Below are positions 45,110-56,372 of a stretch of DNA of 64,000 nucleotides, in pieces. Source of the DNA: Theropithecus gelada (Eukaryota > Chordata > Mammalia > Primates > Cercopithecidae). Under the pieces are notes generated by a model. The model did not search any database and was not told the origin of the DNA. It worked only from the letters and a program-made list of their open reading frames with translations. Made by a program: the position numbers and the translations under genes. The stretch covers positions 17,072,965 through 17,136,964 of the forward strand of contig NC_037682.1 in the NCBI RefSeq assembly GCF_003255815.1, read 5' to 3'. Within the stretch, counting starts at the first letter, position 1, and each line of letters opens with the position of its first letter.

Positions 45110-45990
45110 GAAGTGAGCTGGTCATGCAGATGATTGGAAGAAAGTTTTCCAGGCTGAGAAAATAGCCTATGTAAAGGTTTTATAGCAAGAGTATACCTGG
45201 CCAGTAAGAGGAACAGAAAGGCTGTTTGTTGTAAGAGAGGTGTTCAGAGAAATCATAGGGCAGCCAGAGTATAGCTGTCAGATAGTTAACAATTACAGTA
45301 GTTTTAGATTTTACCCTGAATGACATAGAGAGCTATTGCAAAGTTTTGAGTAGAGGTGTGAAATGATGTGACTGACTTGTGAATTTAAAAGACACTACAC
45401 CTCTGAGTGTAGTGTTGAGAATCAAATACGGGACTGGGGGAAATTGAAATAAAAGCAGGAGTAGGTAAGAGGCAATTGCAATAATCCAGGTAAAAGATAA
45501 TGCGGCTTGGAACTGGGTGACAGCTCTAAAAGTGATTAGAAATGGTTGAATTTGGAATACATGTTGAAGATTGAGTCTATGGGATTTCCTGATAGACTGG
45601 ATTTGGGGTCTGAGATAGACCAAAATGTACCATCCACTGAGATAGAAAATGTGATTAGAGTAGGGTTGAGAATGGGGGAAGAATCAGAAGTACATCTCTA
45701 GACCTGTTCAGTTCAAGGAATCTATTAGTCATTCAGATGGAAATGACACGAAAGAGATTGGATTTCCAAGTCTTAACTTCAAGACAGAAGTCTGAGATGG
45801 ACATATTTACTAATTGGGGAATCTCGGTTATGTTTGGAGAGTCTGACAAGGAAAACTGATGTAAATGTTGCTAATTGATTTAATAAAATTAGAAATGAGA
45901 AGTGACCATTAAATGTCATGATACAGGGGTCATTGGTGTCCTTGAGAAAAGCATTTTCAGAAAGTATTAGATATTGAGTATGACTAAAAG
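45110..45990 (+). repeat. Diverged interspersed repeat, family not named
   Basis: 'ttttagattttaccctgaat', 'gagctattgcaaagttttga', 'gaggtgtgaaatgatgtgac', 'ggcaattgcaataatccagg' and 'ttgaagattgagtctatggg' appear in the order of a widespread ancient mammalian repeat I recognise by sequence but cannot name safely. The 96-codon minus ORF is not a gene. Confidence 0.5.
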
Positions 45991-46140
45991 GCACTATCAA
46001 AGAATGAAAAGAGAGAAGTGAAAGACAAGCATAGATATCTCTTGAGTTTTGCTACAAAGGAGAAAGAATGGAATGGGATAACAATTGATGAAAGAAGTAG
46101 GCTCAATGGAAGGATTGTTTTTAAAGAAAAGAGAGATTTA

Positions 46141-46488
46141 AAAATTGCTTCTTGGCCAGGCACGGTGGCTCTCGCCTGTAATCCAAGCACTTTGGGAGGC
46201 CGAGGCGGGTGGATCATGAGGTTAGGATCATGAGGTTAGGATCGAGAACATCGTGGCTAACACGGTGAAACCCCGTGTCTACTAAAAATACAAAAAAATT
46301 AGCTGGGCATAGTGGCGGGCGCCTGTAGTCCCAGCTACTCGGGAGGCTGAGGCAGGAGAATGGCGTGAACCCGGGAGGCAGAGTTTGCAGTGAGCCAAGA
46401 GATTGCGCCACTGCACTCCAGCCTGGGCGACAGAGTGAGACTCCATCTCAAAAAAAAAAAACAAAAAAAAAAAAACAAATGCTTCTTT
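46141..46488 (+). mobile_element. AluY-like SINE with an internal 14-bp tandem duplication
   Basis: Full length from 'ggccaggcacggtggctctc', with tail A11-C-A13. Flanks share ttgcttctt/atgcttctt. Within the left arm the unit ggatcatgaggtta is repeated (46211-46224, 46225-46238), making it longer than normal. Confidence 0.93.
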
Positions 46489-47338
46489 TCTGATGTAATG
46501 ATCTGATAGAGAGGGAAATGTCAATGAAAGAAGAAAGAGAAGAGATTGTTAGACCAATGCCCTTGTGTAAGCAGTAAGAGCATGACCTCAGTCCAGCACA
46601 CAACAAAGTGGTTTTCTTGGCTTTGGATTGGGGAACAGATAATCTATGTGTAGTAGCAGGTAGGGAGACAGCATATAAGTGGATGCATGTTGGCAGATTG
46701 GCACAGCTTACGTATTTGTGAGAGTCTGGAAGTTCTCTTCTTATCACTTACATTTTCTCAGTAAAATGGGAAGGAAGCTCACCTTATGGTTCAATCAATT
46801 TGCAGTAGTTTTTAAGGCATATCTCCTTTATTTTAAAGTACCCTTCTATTCCTAGTTTGCTATGCCTTTATATCATGAATAGAACTAAATTTTTAAATTC
46901 AAATATATAGATATTCATGATTAATAAACTATTAATAACAGTAAGCACTTATAAAAAAATGAAGACCAAGATTTATTCCAGAAGTCAAGAGGGTTTTAAA
47001 ACAAAAAGTCAGGCATTGAGCTGCTAGGTAATGTGTTTTATTAGTAAAACTACTTAATGTGAATTAATTTGGGGGATGTATAGAATACAGAAGAGAAGGA
47101 ATTTTTTTTAATATAACTGACCAGTAACAATTTTGGCATGAATGATCAGAAGAGCTCTTATCTATTAAGTAGAAGATGTAGATTCTAGACCTACTTCTGA
47201 AACTATAAAAATTATCAAGCAGATTACAAATATTTGAAGTTAGGGATCTCATTATGATCCTTTCACTTCTTTTCTGAAGACATGTAAAATGAACCCAGGT
47301 ATTTAATCCTAAAATATTATGGCTTTTCCTATTTTTCA
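46489..47338. other. Unassigned intergenic DNA
   Basis: No gene. ORFs reading through the Alu tail are artefacts. A continuation of the unnamed repeat of 45.1-46.0 kb may extend to about 46750. Confidence 0.4.
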
Positions 47339-47340
47339 TT

Positions 47341-47633
47341 TCTTTTTTGAAACAGTGTCTTTCTCTATCACCAAGGCTGAGTAGAGTGCAGTGGCACAAT
47401 CACAGCTCACTGCAGCCTCAGACTTCTGGGCTCAAGCAATCCTCCTGTCTCAGCCTCCCCAGTAGCTGGGACTACAGGCACACACCACCACATCCATCTT
47501 TTTTTTTTTTTTTTGTAGAGATGGGGTGTCACTATGTTGCCAGGCTAGTCTTGAACTCCTGGACTCATTCAAGCCATCCTCCCACCTTTGCCTCCCAAAG
47601 TGCTGGGATTACAGGCATGAATCACTGAGCTGA
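47341..47633 (-). mobile_element. AluJ-like SINE, reverse orientation
   Basis: From 'tcttttttgaaacagtgtct' to 'tcactgagctgaacc', with a T17 central linker at 47498-47514. Diverged. Confidence 0.9.
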
Positions 47634-47784
47634 ACCCTAATTCTAAAATACTGTTAAGCAGACAACAAAAACTATGTTCTACTCTTGACATAGCAAAAGT
47701 TAAATGGAAGCCATATGTAAAGAATTTTGATGCTAAGTTTCTAAAGTCATCAATAAGACCATGATGGTAGGGTTTTTATTTATT

Positions 47785-48007
47785 TATTTGCCTCTTTTTT
47801 GTTTTTATTTTTATAGATTTTAGGGGTACGGTGCAGTTTTCTTACATGGATATATTTTGAGGTGGTGAAGTCTGGACTTTTATTGTACCCATTGTTCAAA
47901 CTGCGAACATTGTAACCAATAGGTATTTTGTAGTATTCCATGGTATATTGATATACACACACACGCACACAGCATATTTTCTTTATCCAATCATCTGTCG
48001 ATGGACA
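47785..48007 (-). mobile_element. L1 3'-end fragment, antisense
   Basis: 'tagattttaggggtacggtg', 'gtagtattccatggtatatt' and 'ttatccaatcatctgtcgat' are antisense L1 3' UTR and ORF2 end. A CA-rich run splits it at 47953-47971. Confidence 0.8.
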
Positions 48008-48392
48008 CTGATGTGGTTTGGCTCTGTGTCCCCACCCAAATCTCATGTCAGATTGTAATTCCCAATGTTGGGAGAGGGACCTGGTGGGAGGTGACTGGCT
48101 CATGGGGGTGGATTTCCACATTGCTCTTCCCATAATAGTGAGTGAGTTTTCCCAAGATCTGGTTGTTTAAAAGTGTGTAGCACTTCCCCCTTCACTCTCT
48201 CTTTTGATGTAAAGTAGTGAAGGTGTGCTTGCTTCCCCTTTGCCTTCAACCATGATTAAAAGTTTCCTGAGGCCTCCCAGCCATGATTCTTGTACAGCCT
48301 GTGGAACTGTAAGTCAATTAAACCTCTTTACTTCATAAATGACCCAGCCTCAGGTAGTTCTTTATAGCAATGTAAGAACAGACTAATACAGA
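48008..48392 (+). mobile_element. THE1/MST-type MaLR LTR
   Basis: Begins 'tgatgtggtttggctctgtg', with 'ccacccaaatctcatgtcag', 'aagtcaattaaacctcttta' and end 'agaacagactaataca'. This is the complete order of an ERVL-MaLR LTR. It directly precedes MaLR internal sequence. Confidence 0.9.
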
Positions 48393-48740
48393 AAATTGGT
48401 ACCAGGAGTAGGACATTTCTATAAAGATACCTGAAACTTTAAAACTGGGTAATGGGCAGAGATTGGAACAGTTTTGAGGCCTTAGAAAAAGACAGGAAGA
48501 TGAGGGAAAGTTTGGAACTTCCTAAAGACTTGTTGAATAGTTGCAATCAAAATGCTGATAGTGATATGGACAGTGAAATCCAGACTGAGGTGGTCTCAGG
48601 TGGAGATGAGGAACTTATTGTGGAGTAGAGTAAAGGTCATTCTTGCTATATTTTATCAAAGAGACTGGTATTGTGCCCCTGCTCTAGAGATCTGTTAAAC
48701 TTTGAACTTGAAAGAGATGATTTAGAGATCTGAGAGTTTT
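48393..48740 (+). mobile_element. MaLR internal sequence, deleted
   Basis: 'aaaattggtaccaggagtag', 'aaaactgggtaatgggcaga' and 'gagactggtattgtgccc' are typical of sequence inside THE1/MST elements just after the 5' LTR. About 350 bp remain. Confidence 0.8.
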
Positions 48741-48932
48741 AAAAAGGGGAGTTTCCCTGTACAAGCTCTCTTTTCTTGTCTGCCACCATGTGAGACATGC
48801 CTTTTACCTTCTGCCATGATTGTGAGGCTTCCCCAGCCACATGGATTTGTAAGTCCATTAAACTTCTTCCTTTTTTAAATGCCCAGTCTTGGGTGTGTCT
48901 TTATCAACAGCATGAAAATGAATTAACACAGG
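48741..48932 (+). mobile_element. Partial second MaLR LTR
   Basis: 'gggagtttccctgtacaagc', 'gtctgccaccatgtgagaca', 'taagtccattaaacttcttc' and 'atgaaaatgaattaacaca' are the 3' half of an MST-type LTR. With the LTR at 48008 it forms a deleted provirus-like remnant. Confidence 0.85.
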
Positions 48933-49009
48933 ATGTGATTATTATAAATTTAAGCATCGCTTTAATTTCTGTAAACTCAGTAAACTAATGATTAAAAAGT
49001 AATAGCTTT

Positions 49010-49478
49010 CTCTGATCAGAACCCTGCCTACCTTTCATATCCCACCTTGCACTGCATTTCCCCTTGTCCACTGTGCACTGAATTTTGGACCTTCTTTACT
49101 TCAGGCTAGTGACTGCCTTAGGGTTTCTGCACAACCTTTTCTCTTTTGCCTAGAATGCACATCCAGTTGAAATGCTTAAAGTTTGTTCTATCTCATCATT
49201 GAAATCTCAGTTTAGAAATTCCTCACAGAAAAGCCCCCATGTCCACCTAACTAGAATTATAACTAGTTGTGCAACACCACTTTGTTACAGTTTTCTGAGA
49301 ATCAATTACCTGTATGATTTTATTTTCATTTCTGTATGTCATCTCCTGAACTAAAATGTAAGCTCCAACACATGATGAAAACATATTTTCTTGTTTAACA
49401 CTGTATACCCAGTTCCTGGAAGAGTATGTGAAACTTTTTACAAACTCAGCAAATATTCTTCAATGAATGAATGAACCT
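49010..49478 (+). mobile_element. L2 LINE 3' region
   Basis: 'ctttctctgatcagaaccct', 'agggtttctgcacaacctttt', 'cctagaatgcacatcca', 'aaaatgtaagctccaacaca' and 'aatgaatgaatgaacc' keep the order of the L2 3' end. Ancient. Confidence 0.8.
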
Positions 49479-49577
49479 AGTAATTATTTCATATAATTGG
49501 CGATTACTCATATATATTTTAATTTTAAAATAAACATTTTTATTTAAACATTGTGTTTTTTTTCAAATATTGTAACA

Positions 49578-49715
49578 CATGTAGTCTCAGCTACTTGGGG
49601 GCTGACACAGGAGGACTGCTTGAGCTCGGGATGCTGAGGCTGAAGTGAGACCTGATTGTGCCACTGCACTCCAGCCTGGGAAACAAAGTGAGACCCTGTC
49701 TCCAAATGAAAAAAA
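49578..49715 (+). mobile_element. Alu right-arm fragment
   Basis: 'tgtagtctcagctacttggg' to 'gagaccctgtctcc' plus an A-rich tail. The 5' part is absent. Diverged. Confidence 0.85.
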
Positions 49716-49820
49716 TTTTTTAAAATGCCTCTGGCTCCTCTGTGATCCAGTGGATTAGAGGGAATGAGGAGGGTAAAACCTTACTGATCTTACATTAAAA
49801 ATTTACTCTTAGCATGTAAC

Positions 49821-50731
49821 CTAGTGACCACCTAGGGTCCCCTGTTTCATCCACAATTTTCTTACATTTTTTACCTTGATGTTCCTCAGGGTGTAGATCA
49901 GTGGACTTAACATGGGTGCAACAACAGTAAAGGAAATGGCCATTTCCTTGTCTATGGGGTAAGTGACCACAGGCCTTGTGTACAAGAAAATACACGCCAC
50001 GAAGAACAAGATGACCGCTGTGAGGTGAGAGCCACAGTTGGAGAGGGCTTTGCGTTGACCTATAGAGCTGCAAGACTTCAAGGAGCACAGGATGACCATG
50101 TAGGATGCAATTAGGATAAGGAAGATGGCCATACTCATCACCCCACTGTTGAGGAGGACTAAGAGACCCGGGATGTGGGTGTCCATGCAGGCAAGTTTCA
50201 ACAATGGAAACAAATCACATATAAAATGGTCAATTATATTTGGACCACAGAAGGGTATTTGATCTATGATAAAAAGCTGTATTGTGGCATGCATGAATCC
50301 CCCCATCCAAGCTTCTACCACCAACAGCAGCACTCCCGTGGACTCATGATGGTTGTGTAGTGCAGGGGCTTACAGTCATAGACCATCACAGTGAGAAGGA
50401 TGATCCCTACACCACCAAAGAAATACTCTGCAAAGAGCTGGGTCATGCAACCTTCAAGCGAAATGGTAGTGTTCTCAGATAAAGAGTCCACAGTCATCTT
50501 AGGGGCAATGACGGAAGAGTAGGTGGCATCCATGAGAGACAAGGAAGTAAGGAAAAAGTACATAGATGACCTCAGACTCCGACTTGCAGCCAGAGTCACC
50601 ACAATGAATAGATTTCCCAACACTGTGGTCACACACATGGTGGGAAACAAAGCAGAGAATATTTTCCTTAGTTCTGGATTTTTTGTAATGCCCAAAAGAA
50701 TGAATTCAGTCTCATTATTTGAAGTCCCCAT
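49821..50731 (-). pseudogene. OR4C6-like olfactory receptor pseudogene
   Basis: The minus strand starts with an ATG at 50731 and reads a family 4C OR: NNETEF, SSMYFFLTSLS and EGCMTQLF, then VYD joined directly to CKPLHYTT. The five residues RYVAI of the MAYDRYVAIC motif are gone (15 bp, in frame), which removes R and Y of the G-protein-coupling DRY motif. After MSPRECC a one-base deletion (about 50323-50332) shifts the frame to an early stop. The rest continues in another frame (AWMGGFMHATIQ, PFCGPNIIDHF, KALSNCGSH, PMLSPLIY) to a stop at 49821. One further codon seems lost near the C-terminus (VKNVRKLW). It most resembles remembered human OR4C6, but lies on the other side of the cluster from where OR4C6 belongs, so I treat it as a paralogue. 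The splice acceptor survives. Confidence 0.92.
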
Positions 50732-50765
50732 TTAAGACGGGCTGATGAAAGCATATTGTTCTGAG

Positions 50766-50780
50766 CTGAAAAATCTTCAA
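50766..50780 (-). promoter_or_regulatory. Relic 3' splice acceptor of the OR4C6-like pseudogene
   Basis: Minus strand gaagatttttcag ends at 50766. The exon would start at 50765, 34 nt before the ATG. Spacing matches the intact genes. Confidence 0.55.
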
Positions 50781-50781
50781 A

Positions 50782-51310
50782 ATCGGTATTACTTTTAATT
50801 ACTAATCAACAGGTATGTCGGGCATTTTTGATACTCTGTCTCACACCCTCTTAACCTACCTTTTTTCTTTAGTTGTTGCTACAGAAAACAGCTGCTAGGA
50901 ATTAAAACCTTGCAGCAGCTTCATCCTACTGATCCCCACAATGACGCCTCCTTTCACTGGTGCAACTCTCTTGCGTTCTGTTGTGCTGCTTGCTGCTGTG
51001 ACACATAGGAGACACTGCCTCATCATTCTGGTGCACACATCTGAAAATATGAAGGGAATAACACGTTTGACCATCAGTAACTAGGAGCCAATTGATAAAT
51101 GGTAATCACCTTAACACCATCTTGGGTTAACTTTCTTTCCTTCCCTGTTCACTCTCCCCAATACCTTCATTCTGTTTTCTGAAATAAACTACTTATATAC
51201 AAGATGTTCTCTTAGCCTTTGCTTTTGGGTAACTCCAAGCTAGGATGCTGACATTCATTTCATTAACACACCCAAGAAAATGTCATATAAATTTTCACTT
51301 ATTTATTCCA
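50782..51310. other. Unassigned intergenic DNA
   Basis: No gene or named repeat. Confidence 0.4.
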
Positions 51311-51311
51311 G

Positions 51312-51425
51312 ACATTTATTGAGCACCTAGAACATGCTAGCTGAGAGCTGGTTAAGAGCCTTGTAGGCTCTTGATGACATTGATACTGTGTCATTAAATT
51401 CACAGCACAGTTCACATGCCAAAGA
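51312..51425. repeat. L2/MIR-like fragment
   Basis: 'ttccagacatttattgagca' followed by 'cctagaacatgc' is the common antisense L2 or sense MIR start. Too short to decide. Confidence 0.45.
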
Positions 51426-51489
51426 TTATTCACTTATTAACAACTATACTTTTTTATCTACATGTCTTTTTTTCCAAATTTGATTATCA

Positions 51490-51662
51490 TTATTATTACA
51501 TATTTCTGATATTCAGTTAGTCCCTACTATGTCTCAGTCAGTGGAATATCCTATGAGACACTCTTAGATATTCGATACTGAGGCTTAGAGACGTGAAAAA
51601 AAGTGATGCAATTTCCCACAACTAGTAAACACCGAAGTAAACCTCAAATCCAGCTTTTCCTT
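51490..51662 (+). repeat. MIR SINE
   Basis: 'tccctactatgtctcagtca', 'actgaggcttagagacgtg' and 'ttcccacaactagtaaacac' give the sense MIR order. Confidence 0.7.
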
Positions 51663-52200
51663 ACTCTAAAATTCATACTAACAACAATCTGTATTGCTTA
51701 TTTTATAATATTGAATGCTGAAAATGGGATGAGATATTATCCTTCATAATATAATTTCATTTTCATAACAATCCAGTAAGATAAATTTATGCTTCCGGGG
51801 ATTATTTTATTCAACACTTCTGTAATAAAATCCAATGACGATCCCATAATTAAGAGCATATTCTCATTATATATATGTATATTGGAATATGTATGTTCCA
51901 ATCCTGAAAGTAGAAGGTACGGTGATTAACTAAGTTTTCAAGTATTCTAATCATTGTCCAGATATGCTTATTAAAGCAAATTTAATCTTAAGCCTCTTTC
52001 TCTGCTCCAAGAAGATTCAGATCTACAACTTAACTGACACCATCCCTGCACATGAGTCTAAATCAGTCTAAATCATTCTGTGGATAATGTACATCCATAT
52101 CACTCCTCCTTCATTACTCACTTTCTCACTTCCAATTTTCCTTATGAAAGGCTGCTACCAGATAAAGGATTCTAAAGAATAATCAAAATATCAATTCAAA
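51663..52200. other. Unassigned intergenic DNA
   Basis: No gene. A short tandem 'gtctaaatca' repeat is at 52050-52075. Confidence 0.4.
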
Positions 52201-52204
52201 ACTT

Positions 52205-52390
52205 TTATTTTGTACTCACTATGTATCGTCAATGAACTGCATCTGTTACATGCATAATTGCATTTATTTTTTGTATCATACAAGATGTGTACTATAAAAG
52301 ATCGTATCTTCAGGATGAGGAAACTGAGGCTTGGAGATGTTAAACATCTCATCTAAGATGAGTGGGAATTATGAATTTAGGTAATCTCAT
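52205..52390 (+). repeat. MIR SINE
   Basis: 'gtactcactatgtatcgtc', 'aggatgaggaaactgaggct' and 'ttggagatgttaaacatctc' follow sense MIR. Confidence 0.75.
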
Positions 52391-52779
52391 CTTGAAGCAT
52401 AAGTTCTGAATCTTTATGCTGTATCTCTGAAGAAGTGAACAGCAGCCTCAGCTGGCTAAATGCAATTGCTAGCACAGCCAAATGACATGGTAAGGGAACT
52501 GATTCAGTAAGTAGCAAATTCATCTTTGTTAAAGACACTTAAATAGAGGCTGTGTGCCACTTGGTTAGAATGTATCAGAGACCATTGCTTTAAATGGAGA
52601 TGTAAACTCTGTTTCCTAAGACTTTTCTAAACACGTAGAGGCCCATTCTTAGTATTCTACACTTTACTAAATAGACAGCTACCAAAAGGTTTTTTTGTAG
52701 ATCAATAATAGGTACTAACCCCAGCCTCTCCCACCTGCAGCCCAAGAACTTCTAAAGTTCTTGAATAGTTCTAACGAAG

Positions 52780-52945
52780 CGGAGAGAACACAGTCCTGGA
52801 AATCAGTGCAACTGGATTTCATTCTTTTGTTGTCCGTCTAACTCCTAGAACATGTTGTTACATTACTCAGTTTTCTGGGTCTCAGTTTATTTCCTCATCT
52901 GCAGTGTGGGCTGGGTGTAGTAGATGAGTGGAATGCTAGAAATTC
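52780..52945 (-). repeat. MIR SINE, antisense
   Basis: 'agtcctggaaatcagtgcaa', 'catgttgttacattactcag' and 'tgggtctcagtttatttcct' with 'catctgcagtgtggg' follow antisense MIR. Confidence 0.65.
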
Positions 52946-53399
52946 AAAGAAGCTGTCTCACGGACTTTGTCCTTTCCAAACTCAGCAGCTTACCTCTTAT
53001 CTGTATTAAGCATTTACACTTTCAAGTAAGATTTTCTTTGAGCAATCTCAAGACCTAAAATATTTTTAAATGGTGTACACTATACAATAATAATAATAAT
53101 GCCCTTTTGCCTTAAAATCTATGAATCTATCATATTTTATTTAACTACTAATATATCTCCACTTCTCAGCCTGACATCCAAGCCTCTTTCCCATAGTAAT
53201 CAACCTCTCTTTTTGTGGTCTTCCTCCACTGCAGTCAAACCCAACTCTTACTGCCAGAGCCTCAGCCTGTCTTGCACAGTGGAAAAGTTCGTAGATCCAG
53301 AGGGATCAGACTTAGCTCTCTGGCCCAATCTGCCACTTACTCACAACAGAAACTTCAAACCTTGTGAAAATAAAACAATGCAATCGTAATTAAAGTCAA

Positions 53400-53620
53400 T
53401 GTACAAAGCACTCACTATTTCAGGGTACTGTGCGAAGATTTTCATGATTTTTTCTTTTAATATCACAAAAGCCACATGAGATAGACACTATTGCTATCCT
53501 TACTTTCTGCTGCAGTGGATAGTTTTGGGTACCTAGTGAAACTGATTAAGCCTGTGGGTGAGTATGTCATCAAGTTCACAGCACAGGCCACTAACCTCTG
53601 TGCTCTACAATCTATCCAAG
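53400..53620 (+). repeat. MIR SINE, diverged or interrupted
   Basis: 'caaagcactcactatttcag', 'aatatcacaaaagccacatg', 'agatagacactattgctatc' and 'acagcacaggccactaacct' follow MIR with a few extra bases. The 80-codon ORF across it is not a gene. Confidence 0.55.
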
Positions 53621-55480
53621 AATTTTGTGTCTGCCTCACAGCACTTTCACCAGAATTACAGGAAGTTACAAGCATAAGAATGTTTGGAGAGCACTTTTCA
53701 GATAGTCATCATTATTATTTTCCATTCACATAAGCTCACGACCTCCTCCTGCCTCTGCCCTCTGTTAACAGAGGGCCCTCTATTACCCCTTCTCCTTAAT
53801 GCCTCACTTCCTCCCCAGTGTCCGCCATCATCCTGGATATGTGTTACATGCACCTGTAGAGGTTGCATATTGACAATAATTCAATTGTCTTTTTTGTTAA
53901 TGTTTTTAATGTCATGTTGACTTTATCTTCTTCTGGGCGTGCTTAAGGGTGTCTAATTTATTCTCTTTCCAGCACATTTCTAATGCTGTGCTGTGTACAT
54001 ACTTAACGTTTAATTACATTAATTAAATCTACGCAATTGATTTCATCCAAGGAAAACCGCACTGAACTGTGGGGCCCAGGCAATGGCAGTGCCAGTCTCT
54101 GCCTCCAGGAGCGAAAGTGCTGTTGTCAGAGGTAAATTTTGATAGCTTGCCAAAAAGATTAAAGCAAAGCAAGCTACAAATTGTTGACAAAGTCTCTCCA
54201 TTCTGAGATCTGAATTTGCATATACAAATAAAACAAGCAAATTAATAGACATCTTAAGCATAATATAATAGTGCATCTAATTAAGTGATTCAATTATTTT
54301 AACAATTTCAAAATAGTAGCTCAAATTAATAGGAATATGTTTAATGCTCAAATAAAAATTTAAGGCCATCACCAAGGTTCATTTGGTGTGTGGTGTCATC
54401 TCTGTGACTCCCAAAAGCCAGTTACCTGATGATCCCGCTAAGTAGAAGGCAGAGATCATGCAAGAAAACTTTCTTAAGATCATGTCAGAGGGACAGAAAG
54501 TCTGGCCCCATCCAGGACGTACTCACGTGAACTTTCTTGTACAAAAGAGCTAGGACCCATGACACAGTAGAGTGTCAAAGTAAGTCAGGACCCGGCCAAA
54601 AAATAAATCATCTCATCATTTAATGGAAAGTTGACAGGGCTAGAGTTTCTGGGGATTTTAAAGAAGCATGTAAAATAGTTGTTCTAAGTGTCCAAGAACT
54701 TAAATGAAAAACAACTGTTGTGCTGGTTGGCGAAGAAGCTTAAATTTTATCTAAATAGGAAAAGTTACCAACAAAGGTAGCCAGCTAAGCTGTCTACAAA
54801 ATCATTCATGGGACTACACTTGCCATTTCGCTGCACTTTGAGCTCAATTTGTAAAGAGCTTCCAATCCACATTTCAGAAGAAATATCATTAATAAGATGT
54901 CCATCTTTTGGTCCCATGCCTGGGCTATAACAGGGCAGAGTGTCACTTTGAAATAGCACAGAATTCCACAATGTGCAGACTTGCCTCATTCCAACCACCT
55001 CCCTTTGAGGCTGTGTCTCTGTTGACTGAGAAGCTAATCACAGTACATCACCCCTGCAGTGATTGGGTTTTTCCAAGGGGCAGAGCTTCGCTGGAGCCAA
55101 GCCAAGCTGATGCTTCACAAGCACAAAACTAGATCATTGTATTCCCCATTCAATGATTTTCTCCTCAGCTACCCTCTGTCCTTCAGTAACAGAATGGCCA
55201 CACAATTATCCTGCCTGACAGCATAGATGAAGAAACGCGAGTACTACTTCTCTGGGCCACCTAGCAAGTATCAGGACATAATTTTTTAATACTAGTCTGA
55301 TACTCTCTTCATGTTTTCAGACTATTCTTGAAATTGTGGCACATCTAACTGCAGGATAGCTGCCATTCTTAAGAATTTAAAAATGAACCTCAGCCAGAAA
55401 AACAATATGGACTAAATTCCTTCTCACTCCCTAACATTCAGTATTCTTAAATAATATGGCTTTAATTTTCAAAATATTTG
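53621..55480. other. Unassigned intergenic DNA
   Basis: No gene or repeat that I can name. ORFs of 74-78 codons here lack recognisable features. Confidence 0.4.
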
Positions 55481-55483
55481 GAG

Positions 55484-55815
55484 TTATAGCCTTCATTCTT
55501 TTTTTCTTTTCTGAGGCAGCATCCCACTCTGTACCCAGGCTGAAGTACAGTGGCAGGATCATGGCTCACTGCAGCCTCGACCTCCTGAAGCTCAAGCGAT
55601 CCTCCTGCCTCAGCCTTCCGAGACGCTGGGACTACAGGCAGGCACCACCATGCCTAGCTAATTTTTGTGTTTTTAGCAGAGACAGGGTTTTGCCGTGTTG
55701 CCCAGGCTGGTCTCAAACTCTTGGGTTCAAGTGGTCTTCCCACCTTGGCCTCCCAAAGTGCTGGAATTACAGGTGTAAGCCCCACCGTGTTTGGCCTATA
55801 GCCTTCATTCTTTTT
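55484..55815 (-). mobile_element. Alu SINE, reverse orientation, with exact target-site duplications
   Basis: The Alu body (about 55505-55796) reads 'tgaggcagcatcccactctg' to 'caccgtgtttggcc'. Flanks tatagccttcattcttttt at 55485-55503 and 55797-55815 are identical over 19 bp. A 143-codon ORF (55456-55887) is an Alu shadow. Confidence 0.94.
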
Positions 55816-56191
55816 CTACCTTCAATAGTAATAAAATTATTATTCTACATTTGCAATATATTTCACAGGTTACAACTGGTTCACTAACATATTTGACTGA
55901 ATACCCTAGAAGTATCCTGCGAAGGGAGAGTCCCTCAATTTAACTGGATCTGAGCTCACAGGTGATGGGTCAACCTCTGCACTTGAATTATCTTTTCCGT
56001 GCACCAAAGGTACTCTGTGTTCTTACCTAACCATGTAGACATGGATGAAAGCAATGATCTTCAACTTTTTTTCTTCCTTATTTTCCTTCTGAGGAGGCTT
56101 TTTAGATGTTTTGTTCTCCTAATGACCCTGCCTCTGAAATTGAACACCACAGATATACTATCCACCAATTTACGTATTTTATTTTATCTGT

Positions 56192-56372
56192 ATTAGTCCA
56201 TTCTCACACCACTATAAAGAAATACCTGAGACTGGGTAATTTTAAAGAAAAGAGACGTACTTGGCTCATGGTTCTGTAGGCTGTACAGGAAGCACAGCAG
56301 CTTCTGCCTGTGGTGGTGGGGACGGGGGTGGTCTCAGGAAGCTTCCAATCATGGCAGAAGGCAGAGTATGTA
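56192..56372 (-). mobile_element. MST/THE1-type MaLR LTR fragment, antisense
   Basis: 'tgtattagtccattctcaca', 'aaatacctgagactgggtaa' and 'tcatggcagaaggcagagta' are the reverse of a MaLR LTR end. Truncated; a GGTGGTGGGG-rich insertion lies at about 56310-56330. Confidence 0.85.

Noticed and set aside
55456..55887. 143-codon plus-strand ORF
   Set aside because: It runs through an antisense Alu with its target duplications, and the translation is the typical Alu shadow peptide.
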